DNA of 64,000 nucleotides from Streptomyces sp. TRM68416 (GCF_014596915.1 NZ_JACVWU010000002.1:186001-250000); one strand, 5' to 3'; counted from the stretch's first letter, positions 7,186-16,790 are shown. Program-made: numbers and translations. Notes: generated by a model not told the origin, from the sequence alone.

Positions 7186-8004
7186 CTACGGCTGGGGGCG
7201 GCCCGTGGCCACCGCGTAGAAGGCGACCGCGGCCGCCGCGCCCACGTTCAGGGAGTCGACGCCGTGGGCCATGGGGATGCGTACCCATTCGTCGGCGGCG
7301 ACCAGGGCCTGGCGGGAGAGGCCGTCGCCCTCGGCGCCGAGCATCAGGGCCACCCGGTCCATCCGGTGCGGGGCGACCTCGTCCAGGGACTTGGCCTTCT
7401 CGTCCGGGGTGAGGGCGAGAAGGGTGAAACCGGCCTCGCGGACCGACTCCAGGCCCTTGGGCCAGCTGTCGAGACGGGCGTAGGGGACGGAGAACACCGC
7501 GCCCATCGAGACCTTCACGCTGCGGCGGTAGAGGGGGTCCGCGCAGTCGGGTGAGAGCAGGACCGCGTCCATGCCGAGGGCGGCCGCGGAGCGGAAGATC
7601 GCGCCGATGTTGGTGTGGTCGTTGACCGACTCCATGATCACGACCCGGCGGGTGGTCTGCAGGAGTTCGTCGGCCGTCGGCAGCGGTTTGCGCTGCATGG
7701 AGGCGAGCGCGCCGCGGTGCACGTGGTAGCCGGTGACCTGCTCGGCGAGCTCCGGGCTGACGGCGTAGACCGGGGCCGGGAGCTCGTCGATCACGTCGCG
7801 CATGACGTCGACCCACTTCGCGGACAGGAGCATCGAGCGCATCTCGTACCCGGCGTCCTTGGCCCGTCTGATGACCTTCTCGCCCTCGGCGATGAACAGG
7901 CCCTCGGCCGGTTCGCGCTTACGGCGCAGTTCGACGTCGGTCAGGCCCGTGTAGTCACGCAGGCGCGGGTCGTCGGGGTCCTCGACGGTGATGAGATCGG
8001 CCAC
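7186..8004 (-). CDS. RNA 2'-O-methyltransferase, SpoU/TrmH family
   Basis: A 272-residue SPOUT methyltransferase predicted to transfer methyl from S-adenosylmethionine to ribose 2'-OH in rRNA or tRNA. It has an N-terminal substrate-binding part (EPAEGLFIAEGEKVIRRA) and the family motifs NDHTNIGAIFRSA (motif 1), LMLGAEGDGLS (motif 2) and MAHGVDSLNVGAAAAVAFY (motif 3). The start is GTG at 8004. It is convergent with the kinase gene, 19 bp apart. The exact modified nucleotide cannot be read from sequence. A second family member lies at 59835-60692. Confidence 0.9.
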   Translation of the reverse strand: MADLITVEDPDDPRLRDYTGLTDVELRRKREPAEGLFIAEGEKVIRRAKDAGYEMRSMLLSAKWVDVMRDVIDELPAPVYAVSPELAEQVTGYHVHRGALASMQRKPLPTADELLQTTRRVVIMESVNDHTNIGAIFRSAAALGMDAVLLSPDCADPLYRRSVKVSMGAVFSVPYARLDSWPKGLESVREAGFTLLALTPDEKAKSLDEVAPHRMDRVALMLGAEGDGLSRQALVAADEWVRIPMAHGVDSLNVGAAAAVAFYAVATGRPQP

Positions 8005-8068
8005 AGAGTGATACTGCCTTGTCCTGGGTGCGGTGCCAACGGCTCGGGAGTGGTTGTGTTACCTCGGG

Positions 8069-9301
8069 TTACGCCGAGGTGTCCGGGCCGACCTTCACGA
8101 CCTCCCCGATGACGATGACCGCGGGAGGCTTCACGTCCTCGGTGCGGACCGTCTCGGCGACCGTCGCGAGGGTGGCGTCGACCCGGCGCTGCGCGGCCGT
8201 CGTGCCCTCCTGGACCAGGGCGACCGGGGTGTCCGGGGACTTGCCGTGGGCGATCAGGGTCTCGGCGATCCGGCCGATCTTGTCGACGCCCATGAGGATC
8301 ACGAGCGTGCCGGTGAGCCGGGCGAGGGCCGGCCAGTCGACCAGGGAGCGCTCGTCGTCGGGGGCGACATGGCCGCTGACGACCGTGAACTCGTGGGCGA
8401 CCCCGCGGTGGGTGACCGGGATGCCGGCCGCGCCGGGCACGGAGATGGAGCTGGAGATGCCGGGGACGACGGTGTACGGGATGCCGGCCTCGACGAGCGC
8501 CTGCGCCTCCTCCATGCCCCGGCCGAAGACGTACGGGTCGCCGCCCTTGAGCCGGACGACCGCCTTGCCCTGCTTGGCGTGCTCGACGAGCGCGTTGTTG
8601 ATGGCCTCCTGGGCCATGAAACGACCGTAGGGGATCTTCGCGGCGTCGATGACCTCGACGTGCGGCGGGAGTTCGGCGAGCAGGTCGCGGGGGCCGAGGC
8701 GGTCGGCGATGACGACGTCGGCCTCGGCGAGCAGGCGGCGGCCGCGCACGGTGATCAGGTCCGGGTCGCCGGGGCCGCCGCCGACCAGTGCGACGCCGGC
8801 GGTACGGGTGCGGTGGTGCGGGGCGACGAGGGTGCCGTCGCGCAGGCCCTCGACGACCGCGTCGCGGATGGCGGCGGTGTGGCGGGGGTCGCGGCCGCGG
8901 GCGCTGGTGGTGAGCACGGCGACGGTGACGCCCTCGCTGTGGCCGGTGGCGGGGGTCCAGGCGGTGGCCAGGTCGGCGTCGTCGGAGCGGACGCACCAGA
9001 CACGGTGCGCCTCCGCCTCGGCCGAGGCCCGGTTGTTGGCTTCCGTGTCGCTGGTGGCGATCAGGGCGTACCAGGCGTCCGTGAGGTCGCCGGTCTCGTA
9101 GCGGCGCCGGTGCCAGGTGATCTCGCCCGCGTCCGCCATGGCCTCTACGGAGGGGGTGGCTTCGGGGGACACCAGGACGATGTCGGCGCCCGCCGCGATC
9201 AGGGCCGGGAGCCGGCGCTGGGCCACCTGGCCGCCGCCGAGGACGACGACCTTGCGGCCGGTGAGGCGGAGGCCTACGGGGTAGGCGGGGTGTTCGGCCA
9301 T
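8069..9301 (-). CDS. cobA: Uroporphyrinogen-III C-methyltransferase with siroheme-synthase N-domain
   Basis: A 410-residue fusion. Residues 1-160 resemble the CysG N-terminal dehydrogenase/ferrochelatase region, with GLRLTGRKVVVLGGGQVAQR (Rossmann glycines). Residues 165-405 are the SAM-dependent SUMT domain: VALVGGGPGDPDLITVRG, RLKGGDPYVFGRG and VVPGISSSISVPGAAGIPVT. It should make precorrin-2 and possibly carry it on to sirohydrochlorin or siroheme. It feeds both siroheme for sulfite and nitrite reduction and the cobalamin genes beside it. The gene could equally be called cysG. Confidence 0.9.
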   Translation of the reverse strand: MAEHPAYPVGLRLTGRKVVVLGGGQVAQRRLPALIAAGADIVLVSPEATPSVEAMADAGEITWHRRRYETGDLTDAWYALIATSDTEANNRASAEAEAHRVWCVRSDDADLATAWTPATGHSEGVTVAVLTTSARGRDPRHTAAIRDAVVEGLRDGTLVAPHHRTRTAGVALVGGGPGDPDLITVRGRRLLAEADVVIADRLGPRDLLAELPPHVEVIDAAKIPYGRFMAQEAINNALVEHAKQGKAVVRLKGGDPYVFGRGMEEAQALVEAGIPYTVVPGISSSISVPGAAGIPVTHRGVAHEFTVVSGHVAPDDERSLVDWPALARLTGTLVILMGVDKIGRIAETLIAHGKSPDTPVALVQEGTTAAQRRVDATLATVAETVRTEDVKPPAVIVIGEVVKVGPDTSA

Positions 9302-9440
9302 GAGGTGCGGCTCCTCGTCCTGGCATTGCGATGGGTGCTACGGCGCTGGAGCAGCCCTGACGTGCGCATTTTAGGGATGGGTTCAGCGTACGGCCGGGGT
9401 GGGGTGCACGCAGGAGCGCAGACCCCACCCCGGTCCGGGA

Positions 9441-12400
9441 CTACTTCTCGGTGACGCCCGCCGAGTCGAACGTCGCCACCTCGTGCATCGCGCGGGCCGT
9501 GCTCTGGACCAGCGGGAGTGCCAGAAGGGCGCCGGTGCCCTCGCCGAGGCGGAGGTCGAGGTCGACCAGGGGGCGCAGACCGAGCTTGTTCAGCGCGGCG
9601 ACGTGGCCCGGCTCCGCGCTGCGGTGGCCCGCGATGCAGGCCGCGAGGACCTCGGGGGCGATGGCGCGGGCGACCAGGGCGGCGGCGCCGGCGCTGACGC
9701 CGTCGAGGATGACCGGCGTGCGCAGGGAGGCGCCGCCGAGCAGGAGGCCCACCATCGCCGCGTGCTCGAAGCCGCCGATCGCCGCGAGCACGCCGATGGG
9801 GTCGGCCGGGTCCGGCTGGTGGAGTTCCAGGGCGCGGCGCACGACCTCGGTCTTGCGGGCCAGGGTCTCGTCGTTGATGCCGGTGCCGCGGCCGGTGACC
9901 TCGGCCGGGTCGGCGCCGGTGAAGACGGAGATCAGGGCCGCCGAGGCCGTCGTGTTGGCGATGCCCATCTCGCCCGTCAGCAGCGCCTTGTTGCCCGCCG
10001 CCACCAGGTCGCGGGCCGTCTCGATGCCGACCTCGATGGCCTGCTTGCACTCCTCGCGGGTCATCGCGGCGCCGGTGGTCATGTCGGACGTGCCCGCGCG
10101 GACCTTGCGGGGCAGCAGGCCGGGGGTCGCGGGGAGGTCCGCCGCCACGCCGACGTCCACCACGCAGACCTCGGCGCCCACCTGGCCGGCGAAGGCGTTG
10201 CAGACCGCTCCCCCGCCGAGGAAGTTGGCGACCATCTGGGCCGTCACCTCCTGCGGCCAGGGGGTCACGCCCTGGGCGTGCACGCCGTGGTCGCCGGCGA
10301 AGATCGCGACGGCCGCGGGCTCCGGGATCGGCGGCGGGCACTGGCGGGACAGGCCGGACAACTGCGCGGAGATGATCTCCAGCATGCCGAGCGCGCCGGC
10401 CGGCTTGGTCATGCGCTTCTGCCGCTCCCAGGCCTCGCCGAGCGCCTTGGCGTCCAGCGGGCGGATCTGGGCGACGGTCTCGGCGAGCAGGTCGTGCGGC
10501 TCCTCGCCGGGCAGCGCGCGACGGCCGTACGTCTCCTCGTGGACCACCCAGGACAGCGGGCGGCGCTTGGACCAGCCCGCCTGCATCAGCTCGGGCTCGT
10601 CCGGGAACTCGTCGACGTAGCCGACGCACAGGTAGGCGATGACCTCCAGGTGCTCGGGCAGGCCGAGGGAGCGGACCATCTCGCGCTCGTCGAAGAAGCT
10701 GACCCAGCCGACGCCGAGGCCCTCGGCGCGCGCGGCGAGCCAGAGGTTCTCCACCGCGAGGGCGGCGGAGTACGGCGCCATCTGCGGCTGCGTGTGGCGG
10801 CCGAGGGTGTGGCGGCCGCCGCGGGTCGGGTCGGCGGTGACGACGATGTTGACCGGGGTGTCGAGGATGGCCTCGATCTTCAGTTCCTTGAACTGCTTCG
10901 CCCGGCCCTTGGGCAGCGACTTCGCGTACGCCTCGCGCTGCCGCATCGCCAGTTCGTGCATGGCGCGGCGGGTGTCGGCGGAGCGGATGACGACGAAGTC
11001 CCAGGGCTGCGAGTGGCCGACGGACGGGGCGGTGTGGGCGGCCTCCAGGACGCGGAGCAGCACCTCGTGCGGGATCGGGTCGCTGCGGAAGCCGTTGCGG
11101 ATGTCGCGGCGTTCGCGCATGACCTTCAGGACGGCCTCGCGCTCGGCGTCGTCGTAGGCGGGCGCGGCCGGGCCGGTGGACTGTCGTGCTTCTGCCACGG
11201 GGGCCGTGCTCTCTTCCTGGTCGGCGGCCCTTGTGTCCAGGTCCTCCGCGTTCTGTACGAGGTCGGGGTCGCCCTCGCGAGGCGCCGGGACCGTCGGGTC
11301 GCCCTCCGCGGGGAGGACGAGCGGCTGGGGCGGGGTCGGCGCGAGGTGCGGGGTGGTGGGCACCGAGCCCTCCACGGGGACGAACTGCCCCAGCGGCTGC
11401 ACCTGGGGGCCGGCGGGTTCGGCGAGGTAGGGCTGCGGCTGCTGCGCGTCGGCGGCGGGGGCCTCGGCGGGCCGCGACGGTTCGGGCGCGGCTTCCTCGG
11501 CGGCTACGGGCGCGGCGGCGTCGTCGGTGGGGAGCTGGGCGGGGGTCCCGGGCTCGGGTGCCTGCGTCGGGTCGACGGCGGCCGGGAAGGGGACGGCTTC
11601 GGGTGCCCCGGGGACCGGGGTGGCGGGGGCTGCCGCCTCGGGGGACGGGGCCTCGGCGGCCGGGGCCTCGGCGGCCTGGGCGAATTCGGGGGTGCTGGGT
11701 TCGACGGTCTGGGCGGGGGCCGGAACGGCCGGCTCCGTGATCTGCGCTTCGGTGGTCTCGTCGGCCTCGGGCGCGACGGGCTCCGCTACCTGAGCGGCGT
11801 CGGGCGCGGGGGCCTCGGTGGCGGTCGGTGCGGGGGCCTCGGCCGACTGGTCCGCATCGGATACGGCAGGCTCGGCGACGGGTGCGGCGGCTTCGGCGAC
11901 CGGTGCGGCAGGCTCGGCGACCGGTGCGGCGGCTTCGTCGGCGGCCTGCGCGGTCGCGTCGGCGGCCTGACCCGTCACGTCGGCGGCCTGCGCGGCGTCT
12001 GCCGCGGTCGCGTCCGGCGCCTGGGGGGCTTCCGGCGTCTGCACGGCGCCCGGCGCCGCGGTCTCGGGAGCGGCCTCGACCGCCCCGGTCACGCTGACCA
12101 CGGCGGCCTCGGGCGCGGCGGCCTCCTGCGCGGTGTCGGGGGCGGCGGCCTCGGGCGCGGGCACGGTGTCGGGAGCGGCGGCCTCGGGGGCGGCTACGGC
12201 CTCGGGCACCTGCGCGCTCTCAGGAGCTGCCGCAGGACCGGGAGCCCGCACGGACTCGGGAGCCGCCGCAGGATCGGCAGGCTGCACGGACTCGGGAGCC
12301 TGTCCGCCCTCGCGGCCGGTCCCGGCATCGATCGCCTGCTCGGTACCCGGCGTCCGCGGCTCGGTCGGTGCCTCACCGGCGACCGGCGCGGCATTCTCCA

Positions 12401-13451
12401 CGGCCTGCTCGGCGACGGCCGCGGCCGTGTCTCCCGACGGGTCCTGGGCGACGTACTCGCCCTCCGGCCCTTCGGCGGGCTGCGGGACGGCCTCGGCGGC
12501 GACGGCCTCGGGCTGTGCAACGCCCTCTGCCACAGCCTGGGCCTGCGGAGCGGCCTCCATGACAGCCGGGTCCTGCGGGGCAGCCCCCGCCATGTCCTGG
12601 ACCTGCACGGCAGCCTCCGCCCCGGGCTGGACCTGCACCGCAGTCTCCGCCACGGCATGAACCTGCGGACCAGCCTCCACGACAGCCTGGGCCTGGGCCT
12701 CCACCCCGGGCTGGGCCTGCGAAACGGCCTCGGCGACGGCCTGTGCCTGCGGAGCGGCCTCGGCGGCAGCCGCCTCAGAGGCAGCCTGGACCTGCGGAGC
12801 GGCCTCAGCGGCGACCTCGACCGGGGCAGCCGGCTCGGCGACCTGAACCTGCGGACCTGCTCCCGGCGCTGCCTCGGCCTCCGGCGCGGTCTGCACCCGT
12901 GCCGCGGCCTGGGCCTGCGGAACAACCGTTTCCGCAGCCTGCGCCTCCTGGCTCGCCGGGGCGGGGGCGCCCCACGGTGCCGCGCCCTGCGGGGCGGGCT
13001 GGGCGATGTCGAGGTACTCGGGGCCGGTCGTCGGCGGGCCGGGCTGGCGTACGGGCGCGCCCACGGCGCCGCGGTCGGCGAGGGAGCGGACCGGGCTGGC
13101 CGAGGCGTCGGGGATCGGCGGGCCGAGGTGCAGGGGCCGACGGGGTGTGGTCGGCGGGACCGGGGCGGGCCCCGGCAGGCGGACGCCGTTGAGGTCGACC
13201 GAACCGCTGTCGCGGCCGGACATCTCGTGCGGGCCCGGCTCGTGCACGGCCTCGACGACCGGCTCCGGCGCCGGCGGGGCGACCTCGTTGCCCCATGCGC
13301 TCTGGGCGCCCGGCAGCAACAGGAGGTCTTCGTCCTCGGCGGTGGTCTCGGAGAGGTAGGTGTACGCACCGTGCGCGGGGACGCCCGGCTGCTCCACCAT
13401 GCCTGCGTTCTCCGGCAGTCCCTCGCCCGGGACCTGGCCGGTGTCGGTCAT
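9441..13451 (-). CDS. cobT: BluB-CobT fusion with giant disordered N-terminus
   Basis: A 1336-residue protein. Residues 1 to about 760 are low-complexity Ala/Pro/Glu/Val/Gln with no recognisable fold. Residues 765-980 form a nitroreductase-fold BluB-like domain (RRDIRNGFRSDPIPHEVLL, APSVGHSQPWDFVVIR, GWVSFFDEREMVRSLGLPE) expected to make 5,6-dimethylbenzimidazole from reduced FMN. Residues 985-1335 are CobT (IFAGDHGVHAQGVTPWPQE, EMGIANTTASAALISVFTG, DPIGVLAAIGGFEHAAMVG), which converts that base with nicotinate mononucleotide to alpha-ribazole phosphate. Two successive cobalamin steps are thus joined. The ATG at 13451 has GAGGGG before it. Confidence 0.88.
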   Translation of the reverse strand: MTDTGQVPGEGLPENAGMVEQPGVPAHGAYTYLSETTAEDEDLLLLPGAQSAWGNEVAPPAPEPVVEAVHEPGPHEMSGRDSGSVDLNGVRLPGPAPVPPTTPRRPLHLGPPIPDASASPVRSLADRGAVGAPVRQPGPPTTGPEYLDIAQPAPQGAAPWGAPAPASQEAQAAETVVPQAQAAARVQTAPEAEAAPGAGPQVQVAEPAAPVEVAAEAAPQVQAASEAAAAEAAPQAQAVAEAVSQAQPGVEAQAQAVVEAGPQVHAVAETAVQVQPGAEAAVQVQDMAGAAPQDPAVMEAAPQAQAVAEGVAQPEAVAAEAVPQPAEGPEGEYVAQDPSGDTAAAVAEQAVENAAPVAGEAPTEPRTPGTEQAIDAGTGREGGQAPESVQPADPAAAPESVRAPGPAAAPESAQVPEAVAAPEAAAPDTVPAPEAAAPDTAQEAAAPEAAVVSVTGAVEAAPETAAPGAVQTPEAPQAPDATAADAAQAADVTGQAADATAQAADEAAAPVAEPAAPVAEAAAPVAEPAVSDADQSAEAPAPTATEAPAPDAAQVAEPVAPEADETTEAQITEPAVPAPAQTVEPSTPEFAQAAEAPAAEAPSPEAAAPATPVPGAPEAVPFPAAVDPTQAPEPGTPAQLPTDDAAAPVAAEEAAPEPSRPAEAPAADAQQPQPYLAEPAGPQVQPLGQFVPVEGSVPTTPHLAPTPPQPLVLPAEGDPTVPAPREGDPDLVQNAEDLDTRAADQEESTAPVAEARQSTGPAAPAYDDAEREAVLKVMRERRDIRNGFRSDPIPHEVLLRVLEAAHTAPSVGHSQPWDFVVIRSADTRRAMHELAMRQREAYAKSLPKGRAKQFKELKIEAILDTPVNIVVTADPTRGGRHTLGRHTQPQMAPYSAALAVENLWLAARAEGLGVGWVSFFDEREMVRSLGLPEHLEVIAYLCVGYVDEFPDEPELMQAGWSKRRPLSWVVHEETYGRRALPGEEPHDLLAETVAQIRPLDAKALGEAWERQKRMTKPAGALGMLEIISAQLSGLSRQCPPPIPEPAAVAIFAGDHGVHAQGVTPWPQEVTAQMVANFLGGGAVCNAFAGQVGAEVCVVDVGVAADLPATPGLLPRKVRAGTSDMTTGAAMTREECKQAIEVGIETARDLVAAGNKALLTGEMGIANTTASAALISVFTGADPAEVTGRGTGINDETLARKTEVVRRALELHQPDPADPIGVLAAIGGFEHAAMVGLLLGGASLRTPVILDGVSAGAAALVARAIAPEVLAACIAGHRSAEPGHVAALNKLGLRPLVDLDLRLGEGTGALLALPLVQSTARAMHEVATFDSAGVTEK

Positions 13452-13816
13452 GCGTACCCCTCGCCCATCGGTTAGTGCTTCTACGACCAGCTCACCGGAA
13501 CGGCGCACCGACCGCCCCGTAGTGAAGAACGAGCGTGCGTGCCCAGCGGCACGAACGGCCCGTCCACAAAGACGACAAAGCCATTAACTGGCATTGTCGC
13601 GGCCGTTGCCCCGTCGCGACAGCTTGATCCGCGACGATCCCGCTGTGGACTGCGCCACGTTGCGCGTCCTCCGGTTCTGCCGTACCACACCCACCCCAAA
13701 ACGGGCGTGTTTTCCGGACATTGACCGACGAAGCGCCGGGCGACCGAGTGCGGTACAACGATCGGCCAGCCTACCGCGCGCGGTACGACAACAGGATCAC
13801 GGGGACGGGATCCGCA
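13452..13816. other. 365-bp intergenic region upstream of cobT
   Basis: No gene is supported on either strand. It must hold the cobT promoter. It contains an imperfect inverted repeat (13574-13598). I looked for and did not see the conserved core of a cobalamin riboswitch. Confidence 0.5.
13574..13598. promoter_or_regulatory. Candidate operator upstream of cobT
   Basis: GACAAAGCCA, TTAAC and TGGCATTGTC form a 10-bp inverted repeat with one mismatch and a 5-bp spacer. It lies 123 bp before the cobT start in otherwise GC-rich DNA. The binding protein is unknown. Confidence 0.4.
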
Positions 13817-15028
13817 TCAGCCCGTTCGGTCCGGCAGCAGGCCGCTGAGCAGGAACGCGACGCTCCGCTCCGTCTCCGTCCAGGCCCGCGTGTCGAGTTC
13901 GACGGACTGCAGGAGGGCGCACTCGACGCGGTAGCCGTGCTCGGTCAGATCGCGGCCGACGAGTTCGGCCGCGTCGCGGGTGGCCGCGTGCGTGACGATG
14001 CGCTGCGGGCGGCGGTCGGCGACCGCGGAGACGACCGCCGCTCCCCCGCCGCCGACGCGTACGACGTCCGGCTCGGGCAGGTTCTCCAGCACGTGCGGGG
14101 CGGAGCCGTGGACGATCTGGAGCTGGACGCCGAAGCGGCGGGCGGCGGCCTCGGTGCGGGCGCAGGCCTCGGGGTCGTGGTCGACGGCGATGACGGCGGC
14201 GCCGGCCCGCGCGGCCTCGACGGCGAAGGCGCCGCTGCCGCAGCCGATGTCCCACACGAGGTCGCCGACGCGGGGTCCGAGCCGGGCCAGTTGGGCCGCG
14301 CGCAGGACGTCCGTCTCGCCCTCGCCCAGGACGCCGCCGTAGGCCTCGGCAGGCTGGGTCCAGCCGCGCGGGCCCGCGCCGGGGTCGCGTCCGGCGAGCC
14401 AGCCGCCGCTGTCCCCGGCGCCGACCGGGCCGCCGATGGCGATGACGACGTTGGGGTCGCGCCAGGTGTGGTCGGCGGCCTTGTCCGAGGTGACGACCGT
14501 GACCTGCTCGCGTTCGGTGCCGAGTTCCTCGCAGATGACGAAGGTGCGGTGGACGCCTTCCAGCAGCAGACCGAGTTCGGCGGGGCCGGCGCCGGGCGAG
14601 GTGAGGACGGCGACCTTGGTGTGGGCGCGGCACACGTTCACCGCGCGTCGCAGGGTGCGCCGGTGCGCGACGACCACTTGGGCGTCGTCCCAGGGCATCC
14701 CGGCGCGGGCGAAGGCGGCGGCGACCGAGGAGACGGCGGGGACGACCTCGACCTCCAGGCCGAACTCGGGTGCGCGCAGGGTCCGTACGACACCGAAGAA
14801 GCCGGGGTCGCCGTCCGCGACGACGACCGCGGTGCCGCGGTGGCCGGCGATGCGGCGGGCGGCGAGGGAGACGCTGCCGAGCCGGATGCGCTCGGCGGCC
14901 GGCGGTACCTCGGGCAGCGCCAGGTGGTGTGCGGCACCTGCCACGAGCGTGGCGGCGCCGAGGGCGGAGCGTGCCGCGGCGGTCAGCGGCGAGCCGTCCC
15001 AGCCGATCACCGTGACCCGGTCGGCCAT
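13817..15028 (-). CDS. cobL: Precorrin-6Y C5,15-methyltransferase (decarboxylating)
   Basis: A 403-residue two-domain enzyme. The N-terminal half is a tetrapyrrole (corrin) methylase, CbiE-like: VTVIGWDGSPL, VVVADGDPGFFGVVRTL and VVPAVSSVAAAFARAGMPW. The C-terminal half is a Rossmann SAM methyltransferase, CbiT-like, with DLVWDIGCGSGAFAVEAAR and AVDHDPEACARTEAAARR. Together they methylate C5 and C15 and decarboxylate the acetate side chain of precorrin-6Y. The fused layout is the CobL type of the aerobic pathway. It is near cobT but separated by 365 bp, so it is probably transcribed independently. Confidence 0.9.
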   Translation of the reverse strand: MADRVTVIGWDGSPLTAAARSALGAATLVAGAAHHLALPEVPPAAERIRLGSVSLAARRIAGHRGTAVVVADGDPGFFGVVRTLRAPEFGLEVEVVPAVSSVAAAFARAGMPWDDAQVVVAHRRTLRRAVNVCRAHTKVAVLTSPGAGPAELGLLLEGVHRTFVICEELGTEREQVTVVTSDKAADHTWRDPNVVIAIGGPVGAGDSGGWLAGRDPGAGPRGWTQPAEAYGGVLGEGETDVLRAAQLARLGPRVGDLVWDIGCGSGAFAVEAARAGAAVIAVDHDPEACARTEAAARRFGVQLQIVHGSAPHVLENLPEPDVVRVGGGGAAVVSAVADRRPQRIVTHAATRDAAELVGRDLTEHGYRVECALLQSVELDTRAWTETERSVAFLLSGLLPDRTG

Positions 15029-15121
15029 CGTCGTCAGTCTCCAGGGGTTTGCGCAGGTCGTCAGGGGTGGGTTCGGTGAGGGTACCTGGTGGCGGCGGCG
15101 GGCGTGCCGTCGCCCGAGGGT

Positions 15122-15760
15122 TCAGTTCCAGTCGCCGTAGGAGGTGAAACCACCGGAGTCGGCGAGTTGCTCGCCGGTGCCCTCCAGGTCCTCGGGCAGC
15201 AGGCTCCAGACGATGAAGTCGGTGCGGACGTCGGCCCAGGTGCCGTCCTCGGTGCTGACGCGCGCTATGCAGGCGTTGCGCAGGACGCCCTCGCTGATGC
15301 AGCCGATCTTCTGGGCGACCTGCTGGGAGGCGGTGTTGTCGGCGGCCGTGCGCAGCTCGATGCGCTCGAACTTCTGGTCGCCGAAGAGCCAGTGGGCGGT
15401 GGCGAGGGCGGCCTCGGAGGCGTAGCCCTCGCCGCGGGCCCAGGGGGCGATGATGTACGACAGTTCGGTGGAGCGGATGTGCCAGTTGGTCTTGGTCAGT
15501 TGGACGATGCCGACCAGACGCTGGGTGAGGAACTCGGTGACGGCGAGGTCGAGTCCGCGGCCCGACTCGCGTTCGGCGGGGGCGTACTCGGAGATCCAGT
15601 GGCGCGCGCCGTCCTCGCTGAAGGGCTGCGGGACGTGGGTCCAGGCGGCGACCTGTTCGTCGTTCATCATCTCGGTCAGGGCGGGCACGTCGTCCTCGTC
15701 GAGGGGCCGCAGCACCAACCGCTCCGTGCTGATGGAGATGTTGGGGAAGGTGCTCGTCAT
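15122..15760 (-). CDS. GNAT acetyltransferase, RimJ/RimL type
   Basis: A 212-residue protein with the RimJ/RimL pattern: TERLVLRPLDEDDVPALTEM near the N-terminus, VGIVQLTKTNWHIRSTELSYI, then the acetyl-CoA loop region PWARGEGYASEAALATAHWLF and RIELRTAADNTASQQVAQKIG. It is expected to acetylate an amino group, perhaps a protein N-terminus or a small amine, but the substrate is not deducible. It stands alone between cobL and metQ, on the same strand as both. Confidence 0.85.
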   Translation of the reverse strand: MTSTFPNISISTERLVLRPLDEDDVPALTEMMNDEQVAAWTHVPQPFSEDGARHWISEYAPAERESGRGLDLAVTEFLTQRLVGIVQLTKTNWHIRSTELSYIIAPWARGEGYASEAALATAHWLFGDQKFERIELRTAADNTASQQVAQKIGCISEGVLRNACIARVSTEDGTWADVRTDFIVWSLLPEDLEGTGEQLADSGGFTSYGDWN

Positions 15761-15892
15761 GCGCCGCTCCGTAACCTTCGGAAAAACCGTCAGGGCCTGC
15801 TGAACTGCCCAGCATGCAGCATGTCGGCACCGAACCGCACCACAGGGCCCGGCCGGGGCAGCCCGGCGTGGGCCCTGTGGTGTGCTGAGCTG

Positions 15893-16723
15893 TCAGAAGG
15901 ACGCGATGACGGATCCGTCGTAGGTGTCCTCGATGAACTTCCTGACCTCGTCGGAGGTCAGCAGTTCGGCGAGCTTCTTCACGCGCGGGTCGTCCTCGCT
16001 GCCTTCCTTGACGGCGAGGAAGTTGCCGTAGGGGTTGTCCTTGGCGGACTCCAGGACGAGGGCGTCGTCGGCGGGCTTGAGGTCGGCCTCGATGGCGTAG
16101 TTGCCGTTGACGACCGCGGCGTCCACGTCGTCCAGGGAGCGCGGGGTCTGGGCCGCCTCCAGCTCCTTGAACTTGAGGTTCTTGGGGTTCTCGGCGATGT
16201 CGGCCGGGGTCGCGTCGTTGCCCACGCCGTCCTTCAGCGTGATGATGCCGTTCGCGTCGAGGAGCTTGAGGGCACGGGCCTCGTTGACGCTGTCGTTGGG
16301 GACGGCGACGGTGGCGCCGCTCTTGAGGTCGTCGGCGCTCTTGACCTTGTGGGAGTACAGGCCGAGCGGCTCCAGGTGGACCGTGACGACAGGCACGATG
16401 TGGGTGCCGTTCTTCTTGTTGAAGTCGTCGAGGTACGGCTGGTTCTGGAAGTAGTTGGCGCCGACGGAGCCGTCCTCCGTGGCCGTGTTCGGGGTCACGT
16501 AGTCGGTGAACTCCCTGACCTCCAGGTCGAGGCCCGCCTTCTTCGCGAGGTTGTCCTTGACGAAGGTGAGGATCTCGGCGTGCGGGACGGGGCTCGCGGC
16601 GACGACCAGCGGTCCGCTGGTGTCGGAGGCGGCGGAGTCGCTGTCGGAGCCGCAGGCGGTGAGCCCGAGGGTGAGGGCTCCGGCGGCGAGGACGGCGGTG
16701 GTGATCTTGGCGGTGTTACGCAC
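15893..16723 (-). CDS. metQ: Methionine ABC transporter substrate-binding lipoprotein
   Basis: A 276-residue lipoprotein of the NlpA/MetQ family that captures methionine outside the membrane for MetN-MetI. The signal peptide MRNTAKITTAVLAAGALTLG leads to lipobox LTAC with acylated Cys24. Family segments include VVAASPVPHAEILTFVKDNL, YFQNQPYLDDFNKKNGT and GLYSHKVKSADDLKSGATV. A GTG start at 16723 has AGGAAAGG upstream. It is the last gene of the metN-metI-metQ set, 67 bp after metI. Confidence 0.92.
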   Translation of the reverse strand: MRNTAKITTAVLAAGALTLGLTACGSDSDSAASDTSGPLVVAASPVPHAEILTFVKDNLAKKAGLDLEVREFTDYVTPNTATEDGSVGANYFQNQPYLDDFNKKNGTHIVPVVTVHLEPLGLYSHKVKSADDLKSGATVAVPNDSVNEARALKLLDANGIITLKDGVGNDATPADIAENPKNLKFKELEAAQTPRSLDDVDAAVVNGNYAIEADLKPADDALVLESAKDNPYGNFLAVKEGSEDDPRVKKLAELLTSDEVRKFIEDTYDGSVIASF

Positions 16724-16790
16724 GAAAAGTGCCTTTCCTGAAGGGGTGGTGCGACCCCGTCGTGGGTGGACGGGGAGTTCTGGGGAAGCC

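Noticed and set aside
9399..13475. A 1358-codon open frame on the + strand opposite cobT
   Set aside because: It is the antisense shadow of a highly biased GC-rich gene; its product is Gly/Arg/Leu-rich with no domain or ribosome site, while the minus strand encodes clear BluB and CobT.
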